8,878 nt of DNA from an uncultured Methylophilus sp. (GTDB lineage Bacteria > Pseudomonadota > Gammaproteobacteria > Burkholderiales > Methylophilaceae): NCBI GenBank assembly GCA_936943315.1, contig CAKZJM010000022.1, positions 1 through 8,878 of the forward strand. Reading direction: 5' to 3'. A program made the translations under genes and the position numbers. The notes beneath the pieces were generated by a model. The model was not told the origin of the DNA and did not search any database. It worked only from the letters and a program-made list of their open reading frames with translations. Below, in pieces: positions 1 to 6,011 of the stretch (the first letter of the stretch is position 1; each line of letters starts with the position of its first letter).

Positions 1-91
1 CTTTATCCAGCAGCGCCCCCAATAGCTGTATGTTCTCTGCCAGTTGGGCCTCTGCTGAATTTAGGGCACTGGCCGCAATTTTTTTTATCAT
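1..91 (-). CDS. N-terminal part of an unidentified protein, cut by the window edge
   Basis: Reading the minus strand from an ATG at 91-89 gives 30 open codons up to the window edge, beginning MIKKIAASALNSAEAQLAEN. The start is well supported: a purine-rich AGAGGAGAGG ribosome binding site lies just upstream at about 96-106. The visible part is alanine- and leucine-rich with regularly spaced charged residues, as in an amphipathic helix or coiled coil. It has no obvious signal-peptide cleavage site. I do not recognise the family; phasin-like or other small helical proteins would fit, but this is not demonstrated. The gene is divergent from the membrane protein gene at 367. Confidence 0.6.
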   Translation of the reverse strand, partial: MIKKIAASALNSAEAQLAENIQLLGALLDK

Positions 92-366
92 GACACCTCT
101 CCTCTAGCTAAATATTGTTCTAGCAACAAGCAGGCCATGTTTGGGTTGGTATTTTTTTACTTATAAATCATAAGGTTGAGAAAAACTACACTCGGGCTGC
201 ACAGGCATCGGTGCAAGCGTTGCACCGATTTGGCTCAGGCTGCCAGCTATTGGCGTTTAGATGGCTGTGATTGCTTCATCCATGCGGGTGGGCGCATTTC
301 AAGGTGATCAATTCCCGCCTGGCGCAGAAAAGCCCCCTTGTGCGTTTCCTCAGGCATAATAGAGAG
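92..366. other. Divergent intergenic region
   Basis: This 275-base spacer lies between the minus-strand gene starting at 91 and the plus-strand gene starting near 367. It holds the ribosome binding site of the left gene, an AT-rich stretch (about 150-185) that could host its promoter, and the perfect inverted repeat at 207-229, which is listed separately. I see no convincing -35/-10 pair for either gene. An open frame in line with the plus-strand gene extends back to a TTG at 271, but nothing supports translation there. Confidence 0.6.
207..229. repeat. Perfect 10-bp inverted repeat (possible operator or hairpin)
   Basis: The arms ATCGGTGCAA (207-216) and TTGCACCGAT (220-229) are exactly complementary around a 3-base GCG centre. 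Only three T residues follow on the plus strand and no T-run follows on the other, so an intrinsic terminator is unlikely. Its position between two divergent genes suits a dimeric regulator's binding site or an RNA hairpin in a leader. The repeat is seen directly; the role is inference. Confidence 0.7.
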
Positions 367-582
367 ATGTGGGTAATCAACCTTGATCATTGGCTACAGC
401 AAGTGCTGGCCGTCTGGCAGTCGTTATCCGCCCAGGGGTGGATGCAGGATGCTTTTCTGCTGCTGGTGTGCCTGGTGGCCTGCCTGCTGCTGTTTCTCGC
501 CGGCACCATCCTCGGCCTGTTCCTGCAGTCACTGTGGGGGATTTTTGTGTCCAGCCGTCATGCTGAAGAGGACCATAAATAG
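367..582 (+). CDS. Small single-span membrane protein, unknown function
   Basis: The product is 71 residues if translation starts at the ATG at 367, the only ATG in frame before the hydrophobic core. The open frame continues upstream to a TTG at 271, but those extra 32 residues look like non-coding translation. Residues 1-28 are mildly amphipathic and Trp/Gln-rich. Residues about 29-53 (AFLLLVCLVACLLLFLAGTI and on) form one long hydrophobic segment. The tail ends in a charged SSRHAEEDHK. Upstream of 367 there is only a GAGAG stretch placed too close to the ATG, so the start is weakly supported. The gene is convergent with the minus-strand operon ending at 619. I do not recognise the family. 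The protein is probably an inner-membrane microprotein, and a spurious frame cannot be excluded. Confidence 0.5.
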   Translation: MWVINLDHWLQQVLAVWQSLSAQGWMQDAFLLLVCLVACLLLFLAGTILGLFLQSLWGIFVSSRHAEEDHK

Positions 583-618
583 CCTTGGCCGAATAGTCAG
601 CGCGCTTATGGTCTGGGC

Positions 619-882
619 TTATGGTCCGCTGCGCTCAGTGAGCAATTGCTGTAGCGCCGCCAGTTCTGCCGCCACGTCCTGCCCATAATCCTCATACTGG
701 TGGCCGCCCGTGCGTGCGTACCAATATTTGCTGTTCCAGCTGTCGCCTTCAATTTTGTGCAGCACGGCGTGAATCCAGTTCGCCGTGGTGTCACTGTAAT
801 CCTGGGCGATATTGTGTGCAGCGTGCCAATCGCCAGCCTGCGCCAGCGTGACCGCTTGCAACAAATGACTGGCGTTAGACAT
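619..882 (-). CDS. Small conserved-type hypothetical protein (87 aa)
   Basis: This is a soluble, 87-residue, probably helical protein. Its core at about 34-60 (ANWIHAVLHKIEGDSWNSKY followed by WYARTGG) resembles, from memory, a small family of uncharacterised proteobacterial proteins with a His-rich H-x6-H-x2-E-GD-x-x-N-x-x-YWY pattern; no function is known to me. The ATG overlaps the end of the original gloA frame in the string ATGTCTAA (882-875), which points to translational coupling, because no strong Shine-Dalgarno sequence is visible. It is the last gene of the rsmD-coaD-ferredoxin-gloA operon. No terminator is evident in the 36 bases before the convergent gene ending at 582. The frame is convincing because of the operon overlap and a protein-like composition; the function is unknown. 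Confidence 0.75.
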   Translation of the reverse strand: MSNASHLLQAVTLAQAGDWHAAHNIAQDYSDTTANWIHAVLHKIEGDSWNSKYWYARTGGHQYEDYGQDVAAELAALQQLLTERSGP

Positions 883-1277
883 TCACCGGGTACTCGATGG
901 TGCCCTTCTGGATAAATTCGATTTTGTAACCGTCAGGGTCTTCAATAAAGGCAATGACAATGGTGCCATGCTTCATCGGCCCGGCTTCACGCACCACTTT
1001 TGGCTTTCACCAGTTCACAGGCTTTATAGGCATCTTCCACCTCAATCGCCATATGGCCATAGGCCGTGCCCATGTCATAGGCTGTTTTGCCATAGTTGTA
1101 GGTTAATTCCAGCACCGTATTGTCGTACTCATTACCATAACCGACAAAAGCCAAAGTGAATTCGCCATCCGGGTAGTCTTGGGTACGGATCAATTTCATG
1201 CCCAGCACGCCGGTATAAAAATCGATGGAACGTTGCAGGTCCCCAACACGCAACATGGTATGTAATACTCGCATCAT
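875..1277 (-). pseudogene. gloA: Lactoylglutathione lyase (glyoxalase I) with a frameshift
   Basis: Glyoxalase I converts the methylglyoxal-glutathione hemithioacetal to S-lactoylglutathione in the cytoplasm. The start has a strong AAGGAG site and two adjacent ATGs; the second (1274) gives MRVLHTMLRV, matching the family start. Numbered from it, metal ligands His5, Glu56 and His74 are present. The open frame ends early at a TGA (989-987) after about 95 residues. From 997 the homologous sequence continues in another frame (VVREAGPMKHGT, AFIEDPDGYKIEFIQKG) to a TAA at 877-875. This displaced part carries the fourth ligand, Glu122 in E. coli numbering (codon at 919-917). At the junction (AAAA, 1001-998), three codons expected in the family are missing and one base is extra, a net loss of 8 bases. 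As written, the product lacks a metal ligand and the last strands, so it should be inactive. A real mutation or an assembly error are both possible. Confidence 0.85.
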
Positions 1278-1310
1278 GCACTCCTTGTGATCTGTATGTT
1301 TGATTATCTG

Positions 1311-1565
1311 TTACTGCTTGTGCGCGGTAATGCGCACATATTTTTCCATCAACTGTGCCTGTGTCTCGCGGCGCTCGGGGTCCAGCGGAATGCAGCTGAT
1401 CGGGCACACCTGCTGGCATTGCGGTTTGTCATAGTGTCCAACGCATTCAGTACACAAGTCCGGATCAATTTCATAAATATCTGCGCCTTGCGAAATGGCC
1501 TCATTCGGGCACACCGGCTCGCACACATCGCAGTTGATACATTCGTCGGTAATAAATAACGCCAT
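1311..1565 (-). CDS. yfhL: 2[4Fe-4S] ferredoxin, YfhL / Allochromatium type
   Basis: This 84-residue cytoplasmic electron carrier is predicted to hold two [4Fe-4S] clusters. All eight ligands are visible: C9-x2-C12-x2-C15-x3-C19-P and C38-x2-C41-x8-C50-x3-C54-P. The eight-residue gap between the second and third cysteines of the second motif, together with a C-terminal helical extension, is characteristic of the YfhL/Allochromatium vinosum subgroup as opposed to short clostridial ferredoxins. A further cysteine sits at C58. The gene lies 38 bases after coaD and 33 bases before gloA, so it is co-transcribed. Linkage of this ferredoxin to coaD is common in beta- and gammaproteobacteria, though the redox partner is not settled. 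The ribosome binding site before 1565 is weak. Confidence 0.93.
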   Translation of the reverse strand: MALFITDECINCDVCEPVCPNEAISQGADIYEIDPDLCTECVGHYDKPQCQQVCPISCIPLDPERRETQAQLMEKYVRITAHKQ

Positions 1566-1603
1566 GACTTTTAAATGTGGATGATTCTATAAAGAGCAAG
1601 CGA

Positions 1604-2092
1604 TTAGGCCGCTGCCAGTTTCTGCTTGATCGCTGATTCGACGCCGGGAGACACGAACTGGTTCACATCGCCGCCTAATCGCGCCACCTCGCGCACCAGG
1701 CTGGACGAAATAAACATGAACTCTTCAGTCGGGGTCATAAAAAGGGTTTCCAGCTTGGGATACAGTTTGCGGTTCATGCCCGCCAGTTGAAACTCATACT
1801 CAAAATCGCTGGCAGCGCGCAAGCCACGGATCACCATCTGCGCGCCTTGTGCCTGAACAAACTGCATGAGTAGGCCATCAAAACCAACCACGCGGATGTT
1901 ATCGCCTGAAAACACCGATTGTGCCAGCGCCACACGCTCGGACAAGCTGAACAGGGTTTGTTTGCTGGTACTACCCGCCACCGCCACTATGACCTGGTCA
2001 AACAGGTTGGCGGCCCTGCGCACAATATCCTCATGCCCCATGGTGATGGGGTCAAATGTCCCCGGATACACTGCCACTCTGACTTTACTCAT
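1604..2092 (-). CDS. coaD: Phosphopantetheine adenylyltransferase
   Basis: The enzyme transfers AMP from ATP to 4'-phosphopantetheine, giving dephospho-CoA, the penultimate step of coenzyme A synthesis in the cytoplasm. The 162-residue length is normal for the family. The nucleotidyltransferase signature GTFDPITMGH (11-20) contains the (T/H)xGH motif. The conserved RGLRAASDFEYE block is at 89-100, and ISSSLVRE at 128-135 is the ATP-binding ISSS/R motif. An AAAGG ribosome binding site lies just upstream of the ATG at 2092, which follows the rsmD stop by 19 bases. The rsmD-coaD pairing is widespread in bacteria. Nothing suggests loss of function. Confidence 0.97.
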   Translation of the reverse strand: MSKVRVAVYPGTFDPITMGHEDIVRRAANLFDQVIVAVAGSTSKQTLFSLSERVALAQSVFSGDNIRVVGFDGLLMQFVQAQGAQMVIRGLRAASDFEYEFQLAGMNRKLYPKLETLFMTPTEEFMFISSSLVREVARLGGDVNQFVSPGVESAIKQKLAAA

Positions 2093-2111
2093 GCACCTTT
2101 ACCCCGATATT

Positions 2112-2660
2112 TTAAGGTGTGTTACTGATTGCAGGCTGCAACAGGTGATAAAACACCTGCCCGGCCTTGCCAGACTTGATCACTTGCCAGTCCGCGTCAG
2201 ATTTTAACGCATATTCCGCCTCTACATACAGCATACCGTCTTCGGCCAGGTACCTAGACAATTGCGGCAACAGTTTATCCAGCCACTGTTTATGATAGGG
2301 CGGGTCGCAGAAAATCACATCATAGCGTTGCCGGTTTTGCGCCAAAAACTGCAAAGCATCCATCTGGCGGATATCTGCCTGCGTTGCGCCCAGCAAGCGC
2401 TGGTTCTGCAACAGTGCCTGAAAAGGCGCTTTAGCCAGTTCCAGCATGGTCACCTGCCTGGCATTGCGCGACAAAGCCTCAAACCCCAGCGCGCCAGTGC
2501 CTGCAAACAAATCCAGGCACACCTTGCCTGTCATCTCCTGCCCCAGCCAGTTAAACAGGGTCTGCCGCACACGGTCAGCCGTCGGACGCAAGCCTTCCGC
2601 ATCCGGAAACTTCAGCACCCGGCTGCGCCAGACACCGGCATTCAGGCGAACTTGATTCAT
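2112..2660 (-). CDS. rsmD: 16S rRNA (guanine(966)-N(2))-methyltransferase
   Basis: RsmD methylates N2 of G966 in 16S rRNA using S-adenosylmethionine, acting on assembled small subunits. The 182-residue protein has the N-terminal RPTADRVR segment (25-32) typical of the family, the SAM-binding motif LDLFAGTG (49-56), an acidic end of the next strand (LEL, 73-75) and the catalytic DPPY motif (119-122) of N-methyltransferases. It is the first gene of the minus-strand operon. A good sigma70-type promoter (2725-2697) lies about 40 bases ahead of the ATG at 2660. No strong Shine-Dalgarno sequence is visible, so the start rests on family alignment (MNQVRLNAGVWRSR) and the short leader. Confidence 0.95.
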   Translation of the reverse strand: MNQVRLNAGVWRSRVLKFPDAEGLRPTADRVRQTLFNWLGQEMTGKVCLDLFAGTGALGFEALSRNARQVTMLELAKAPFQALLQNQRLLGATQADIRQMDALQFLAQNRQRYDVIFCDPPYHKQWLDKLLPQLSRYLAEDGMLYVEAEYALKSDADWQVIKSGKAGQVFYHLLQPAISNTP

Positions 2661-2696
2661 AAATGGTGTTCAATCCAATAGCGATAGCAAAGCATG

Positions 2697-2725
2697 ATTA
2701 TAAGGTGCTTAGGCTGATCAGTCAT
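2697..2725 (-). promoter_or_regulatory. Sigma70-type promoter for the rsmD-coaD operon
   Basis: On the minus strand a perfect -10 box TATAAT (2702-2697) lies 17 bases after ATGACT (2725-2720), which matches four of the six -35 consensus positions. The predicted transcript start is near 2690, leaving a leader of about 30 bases before rsmD. The spacing and the match make this the best promoter in the window. Confidence 0.75.
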
Positions 2726-2754
2726 ATTGGCGTGACTGTGAGTACCAGGCCTTA

Positions 2755-2763
2755 TGCTATGAT
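2755..2763 (+). promoter_or_regulatory. Extended -10 promoter for the small PLDc_N gene
   Basis: TGCTATGAT contains the extended -10 element TGn followed by TATGAT (2758-2763), about 40 bases ahead of the ATG at 2803. No convincing -35 box is present at the usual distance, which is compatible with an extended -10 promoter. It is divergent from the rsmD promoter, and the two cores are only about 30 bases apart. Confidence 0.5.
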
Positions 2764-2802
2764 TCACGCCAACAAGCAAAACAACAGGCAAAGGAAAACA
2801 AC

Positions 2803-3009
2803 ATGGAATTTTTATTTGGGTTCGGTATTTTGGGTAGCCTGGTGGCGCTGGCCCTTGGATTATTCTGGGTCTGGATGCTGATTGACTGCCTGGCAAATCA
2901 GAGCGAGGACAAGCTGGTCTGGTTCCTGGTCATTTTCTTCCTGAACCTGCTGGGTGCCTTCTTATACTATTGGCTGGCCCGCAAAAAACGCATCTCGCCG
3001 TTAGTGTAG
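2803..3009 (+). CDS. Small PLDc_N-domain membrane protein
   Basis: This is a 68-residue protein with two hydrophobic segments, roughly residues 2-27 and 38-59, and a basic tail (ARKKRISPLV). The WMLIDCL turn after the first helix, and the W-FLVIFFLNLLGAFLYY run in the second, are the pattern of the phospholipase D-nuclease N-terminal domain (PLDc_N). In other proteins this domain forms the membrane anchor of cardiolipin synthases. Here it stands alone with no catalytic HKD motif, so it is not an enzyme; its role is unknown. An AAAGGA ribosome binding site sits 7 bases before the ATG, and a terminator follows, so it is probably a single-gene transcription unit. Confidence 0.8.
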   Translation: MEFLFGFGILGSLVALALGLFWVWMLIDCLANQSEDKLVWFLVIFFLNLLGAFLYYWLARKKRISPLV

Positions 3010-3039
3010 CCGCTGCTATCTGGGTTAAAGCCCAAGACC

Positions 3040-3067
3040 AAAAAGCCGACATGAAGTCGGCTTTTTT
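3040..3067. terminator. Probable bidirectional intrinsic terminator
   Basis: The hairpin AGCCGAC (3044-3050) / GTCGGCT (3056-3062) has a 5-base loop. It is flanked by an A-run on the left (3040-3043) and a run of seven T (3062-3068) on the right. It lies between the convergent ends of the PLDc_N gene (3009) and the M16 gene (3074). On the plus strand the U-tract is strong; on the minus strand it is five bases long, so it may serve both genes. Confidence 0.88.
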
Positions 3068-3073
3068 TGTCAT

Positions 3074-4384
3074 CTACTCTGCCCCGACAATCACGGTGGC
3101 AAAACGATCTGGGTGTATGCGCCGCTTAAATGCATCATTAATTTGTTGCACCGTCACCTCTGACACATGCTGGTTGAAACTGTCTAGGTAATCCAGCGGC
3201 AGTTTGTAAAACCCGATCATATTCAGGTATTCGAGAATTTTGCTATTACTGTCTATCCGCAACGGAAAACCGCCAATCAGGTTATCCTTGGCTGCAGCCA
3301 GCTCTTTCTCGGTCACGCCTTTGTCAACAAACTGCTGTACCGTGTCCTTGACCAGTGTCAGCGCTTCATCGGCTTGTTCTTTTTTCGTTTGCAGCCCGAT
3401 CTGGAACGGGCCTAACTGGCTCATGGGCATAAAGTAGCTATAAACACTATAAGCCAGGCCACGTTTCTCACGCACCTCTTCGGTCAGGCGGGAGACAAAA
3501 CCGCCGCCCCCTAAAATATAGTTACCGACATACAAAGGGAAAAAGTCGGGATCGCCACGCATATTGCCAGGCTGACCTAACAAAATATGGGCCTGCATGG
3601 CCGGGTGCGGTAACTTTTTGACAGTCGGCATATTGAGCGCAGTCACTGGTGGAATGGCTGCAACTGCAGGCCCTTGCGGTAATCCGGCACTTAAACGCTC
3701 GGCAATCTGTTTCGCTTCTGCGCTGCTTAAGTCACCCATGATGGCGATCACGGCAGACTTGGCCGTGTAGTAGGTTTGGTAAAACTGGCGCAACTGCGCC
3801 ACGGTGAGCGATTGCACGGTAGAGATTTCACCGTTCTGGTCCAGGCTGTAAGGATGCATGCCATAGACTGACCGCATAAACGCTTTTTGCGCGATGCTGT
3901 CTGGTTCGGTTTCCGCTTCCTGCAAGGCGGCGATGATACGCGCCTGTTCACGTGCCAGGACGCTTTGCGGGAAATCCGGCTTGTGCAATACCAGCGTAAA
4001 TGCATCTAGCGCAGCCTGCTGCTCACTGGTGAGCGTGCGCAATTTAAAACTGGCACGGTCTGCATCAAAACTACCACCCAAAACCGCGCCAATATCCGCA
4101 AAACGGTTAGTGAGTGTTTCTTCTTCCAGCCCGCCAGCAACGAGTGGCATCAAGTGATGCGTCACCGCAGCGGCACCACTGGTTTCAGGGGCATCATAAG
4201 CACTACCTGCATGAAAATTGACGCTGATATCCATCATAGGCAACGTATGGTTTTCAACGAAATAGACTTCACTGCCTTCTGGCGTGGTCCAGTGCTGTAT
4301 GTTCAGCGCGGCCCAAACGCTGGCCGCATACCCTTGCAAGAGCAGCGCCAGCAAAACTGTTTTAAAAAAACCAAATACGTTCAT
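3074..4384 (-). CDS. M16 family peptidase-like protein, non-catalytic subunit
   Basis: This is a 436-residue exported protein of the pitrilysin/processing-peptidase (M16B) fold. I chose the ATG at 4384 because AAGGA lies 6 bases upstream and the product then begins MNVFGFFKTVLLALLLQGYA, a signal peptide ending near SVWA; an in-frame ATG at 4417 would put extra charged residues before it. The position of the zinc motif HxxEH is occupied by THHLM (75-79), so the metal site is lost. A glycine-rich loop (LGGGGFVSRL, 291-300) and RGLAY (308-312) are retained; these are features of the substrate-binding subunit in two-subunit M16 enzymes such as mitochondrial processing peptidase. It is encoded 56 bases downstream of its catalytic partner, so a periplasmic heterodimer is likely. 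The substrate is unknown. Confidence 0.9.
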   Translation of the reverse strand: MNVFGFFKTVLLALLLQGYAASVWAALNIQHWTTPEGSEVYFVENHTLPMMDISVNFHAGSAYDAPETSGAAAVTHHLMPLVAGGLEEETLTNRFADIGAVLGGSFDADRASFKLRTLTSEQQAALDAFTLVLHKPDFPQSVLAREQARIIAALQEAETEPDSIAQKAFMRSVYGMHPYSLDQNGEISTVQSLTVAQLRQFYQTYYTAKSAVIAIMGDLSSAEAKQIAERLSAGLPQGPAVAAIPPVTALNMPTVKKLPHPAMQAHILLGQPGNMRGDPDFFPLYVGNYILGGGGFVSRLTEEVREKRGLAYSVYSYFMPMSQLGPFQIGLQTKKEQADEALTLVKDTVQQFVDKGVTEKELAAAKDNLIGGFPLRIDSNSKILEYLNMIGFYKLPLDYLDSFNQHVSEVTVQQINDAFKRRIHPDRFATVIVGAE

Positions 4385-4440
4385 GTTGTTCCTTGATTCA
4401 CCAAATACTCTGATCATTCACTATCAGAGGCGTTGAATAG

Positions 4441-5832
4441 TTAGTGCTGATGCGGACGGCCCGCCGGTTTCTGGTTTGGGTCTATGGGCTGGGGATCCAG
4501 GCTGACCAGGGTCATCTGGTCGGGCACCAAGTATTTCTTAGCCACGGCCTGCACCTGCTCTGACGTGACTGCCTGTACCCTGGCCGCATTATTCTGTAGC
4601 AAAGAAAGCGGATAGCGCGTGGTTTCGAGCTGACCAATCTGCATGGCCTGGTAAAACATCGAATCGCGTTTGTAGACATCTGCCGCAATCACTGCCGCTT
4701 TCACCCGATGCAATTCAGCAGCGGTGACCCCCTTGTTTTTGATCTCTTCAATCTGCCTCCAAATCGCTTTGATCAAGTCCTCCTGGGCAACCCCGTCACT
4801 TGGCGAGGCGGCCACTTCAAAGGTCGACGTTTGGCCGCGGTTGGTGCTGTCATAGCCCGTATCTATTTCAATCGCAACCGCCTGCTCACGCACCAGTTTC
4901 TGGTTCAGGCGTGAGGCATCATTGCCGCTAAGGACACTGGATAATACCTCCAGCGCATACGGCTCCCAGTCCTGCTCGCTGTACGCATCGCCATTTTTGA
5001 GGGCAGGCGTGTGAAAACCCATCACAAAATAAGGTAGTTTGGCGGGCGCCTTGACGATGGCGCGGCGTTCACCAATCTGTGCGGGTTCAACTTGCGGTTT
5101 ACGCGCTGGCAAGGGCTTGGCTTTCAACTGGCCAAAGGTTTTTTCGGCCAGGGCAAATACGTCTTGTGCCTTGACGTCACCCACCACAACCACAGTCGCA
5201 TTATTGGGCGCATACCAGGTGCGGTACCACTCACGCGCATCTTCAGCCGTCATGTTTTCGAGGTCGTTCATAAACCCCACCACCGGCCGTCCATACGGAT
5301 GCGCACGGTAGACCGAAGACTCAAACTGCTCATTAACCCGAGACTGCGGTTTGTCTTCCGTCCGCCAGCGGCGCTCTTCTTTCACCACTTCAATTTCTTT
5401 GGCAAACTCGGCATCCGTGATTTGCAGGTTGGCCATGCGGTCAGCCTCCAGCTTAAAAGACAACGGTAATCTGGATTTTTCCAGTTGCTGAAAATAGCAG
5501 GTGTAGTCTTTGCTGGTAAACGCATTCTCCTTGCCGCCCGCTGCCGCGACCTGGCGTGAAAACTGCCCGGCCGGAACCGCTTTGGTGCCTTTAAACATCA
5601 TATGTTCAAGCACATGGGCCACGCCGGTTTTGCCATTGACTTCATCTAGCGAGCCCGCCCGGTACCAAACCTGTGACACCACCACAGGCGCACGGTGGTC
5701 TTCCTGCACAATGACTTTCAAGCCATTTTTTAATGTTTTCTGTTCAATCTCGGCTTGCGCCATCGCCACTTGGGCGCTCATGCAAACCGCCAGCAATCCT
5801 GCCAGGGTAATCTTTTTATTCATGGGGAACAT
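4441..5832 (-). CDS. M16 family zinc metallopeptidase, catalytic subunit
   Basis: This is a 463-residue exported zinc peptidase. The inverted zinc motif HVLEH is at 73-77, and the downstream glutamate ligand lies in VVKEERR (149-155), about 75 residues later as the family requires. The N-terminus reads as a signal peptide with cleavage near AMA-QA (about residues 24-26). Translation may start at 5832 or at the ATG three codons in (5823), which gives a cleaner MNKKITLAGLL start; neither has a clear Shine-Dalgarno sequence. The second domain has SGNDASRL (302-309) where the partner subunit has its glycine loop, and it lacks the LAY of the R/Y pair. The two genes therefore look complementary, one catalytic and one substrate-binding. 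The C-terminus ends in a short Pro/His-rich tail (GRPHQH). It probably degrades peptides in the periplasm; substrates are not known to me. Confidence 0.93.
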   Translation of the reverse strand: MFPMNKKITLAGLLAVCMSAQVAMAQAEIEQKTLKNGLKVIVQEDHRAPVVVSQVWYRAGSLDEVNGKTGVAHVLEHMMFKGTKAVPAGQFSRQVAAAGGKENAFTSKDYTCYFQQLEKSRLPLSFKLEADRMANLQITDAEFAKEIEVVKEERRWRTEDKPQSRVNEQFESSVYRAHPYGRPVVGFMNDLENMTAEDAREWYRTWYAPNNATVVVVGDVKAQDVFALAEKTFGQLKAKPLPARKPQVEPAQIGERRAIVKAPAKLPYFVMGFHTPALKNGDAYSEQDWEPYALEVLSSVLSGNDASRLNQKLVREQAVAIEIDTGYDSTNRGQTSTFEVAASPSDGVAQEDLIKAIWRQIEEIKNKGVTAAELHRVKAAVIAADVYKRDSMFYQAMQIGQLETTRYPLSLLQNNAARVQAVTSEQVQAVAKKYLVPDQMTLVSLDPQPIDPNQKPAGRPHQH

Positions 5833-6011
5833 GTTGTATGTGAGACCAATCTAGAAAGTTGGAGTTAAAACCTTGGGTGTGACTGATGCAGCCCTGACTA
5901 AGTTCGCCGTCGCTCAGCCATTGCCTGCCCGCAAGGGGTAGCCGCCAGCTTGCCGTGGCGGGAATCGCCGATTCGGCTTAAAATAGGCATATTACCGAGT
6001 TTTCAACCGCC
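5833..6011. other. Divergent spacer between the M16 pair and ftsY
   Basis: This 179-base region must carry promoters for both directions. On the plus strand TAAAAT (5979-5984) is a possible -10 box about 28 bases before ftsY, but there is no good -35 at the right distance (TTGCCG at 5950-5955 is 23 bases away). An inverted repeat CCGCCA (5942-5947) / TGGCGG (5956-5961) with an 8-base loop lies just upstream. I see no convincing promoter for the M16 genes. No gene is evident. Confidence 0.4.

Noticed and set aside
207..229. Possible NtrC-type enhancer site
   Set aside because: The NtrC consensus has TGCACC before GGTGCA; here the half-sites are in the opposite order (GGTGCA then TGCACC), so the match is not genuine.
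271..366. N-terminal extension of the small membrane protein from a TTG at 271
   Set aside because: No ribosome binding site before 271, and the extra residues do not look like a conserved or structured segment.
1132..1419. 95-codon minus-strand frame spanning the ferredoxin and gloA
   Set aside because: Out of frame with both clearly identified genes and without family features.
2262..2681. 139-codon plus-strand frame opposite rsmD
   Set aside because: Complementary to the conserved RsmD sequence; no ribosome binding site and no recognisable domain.
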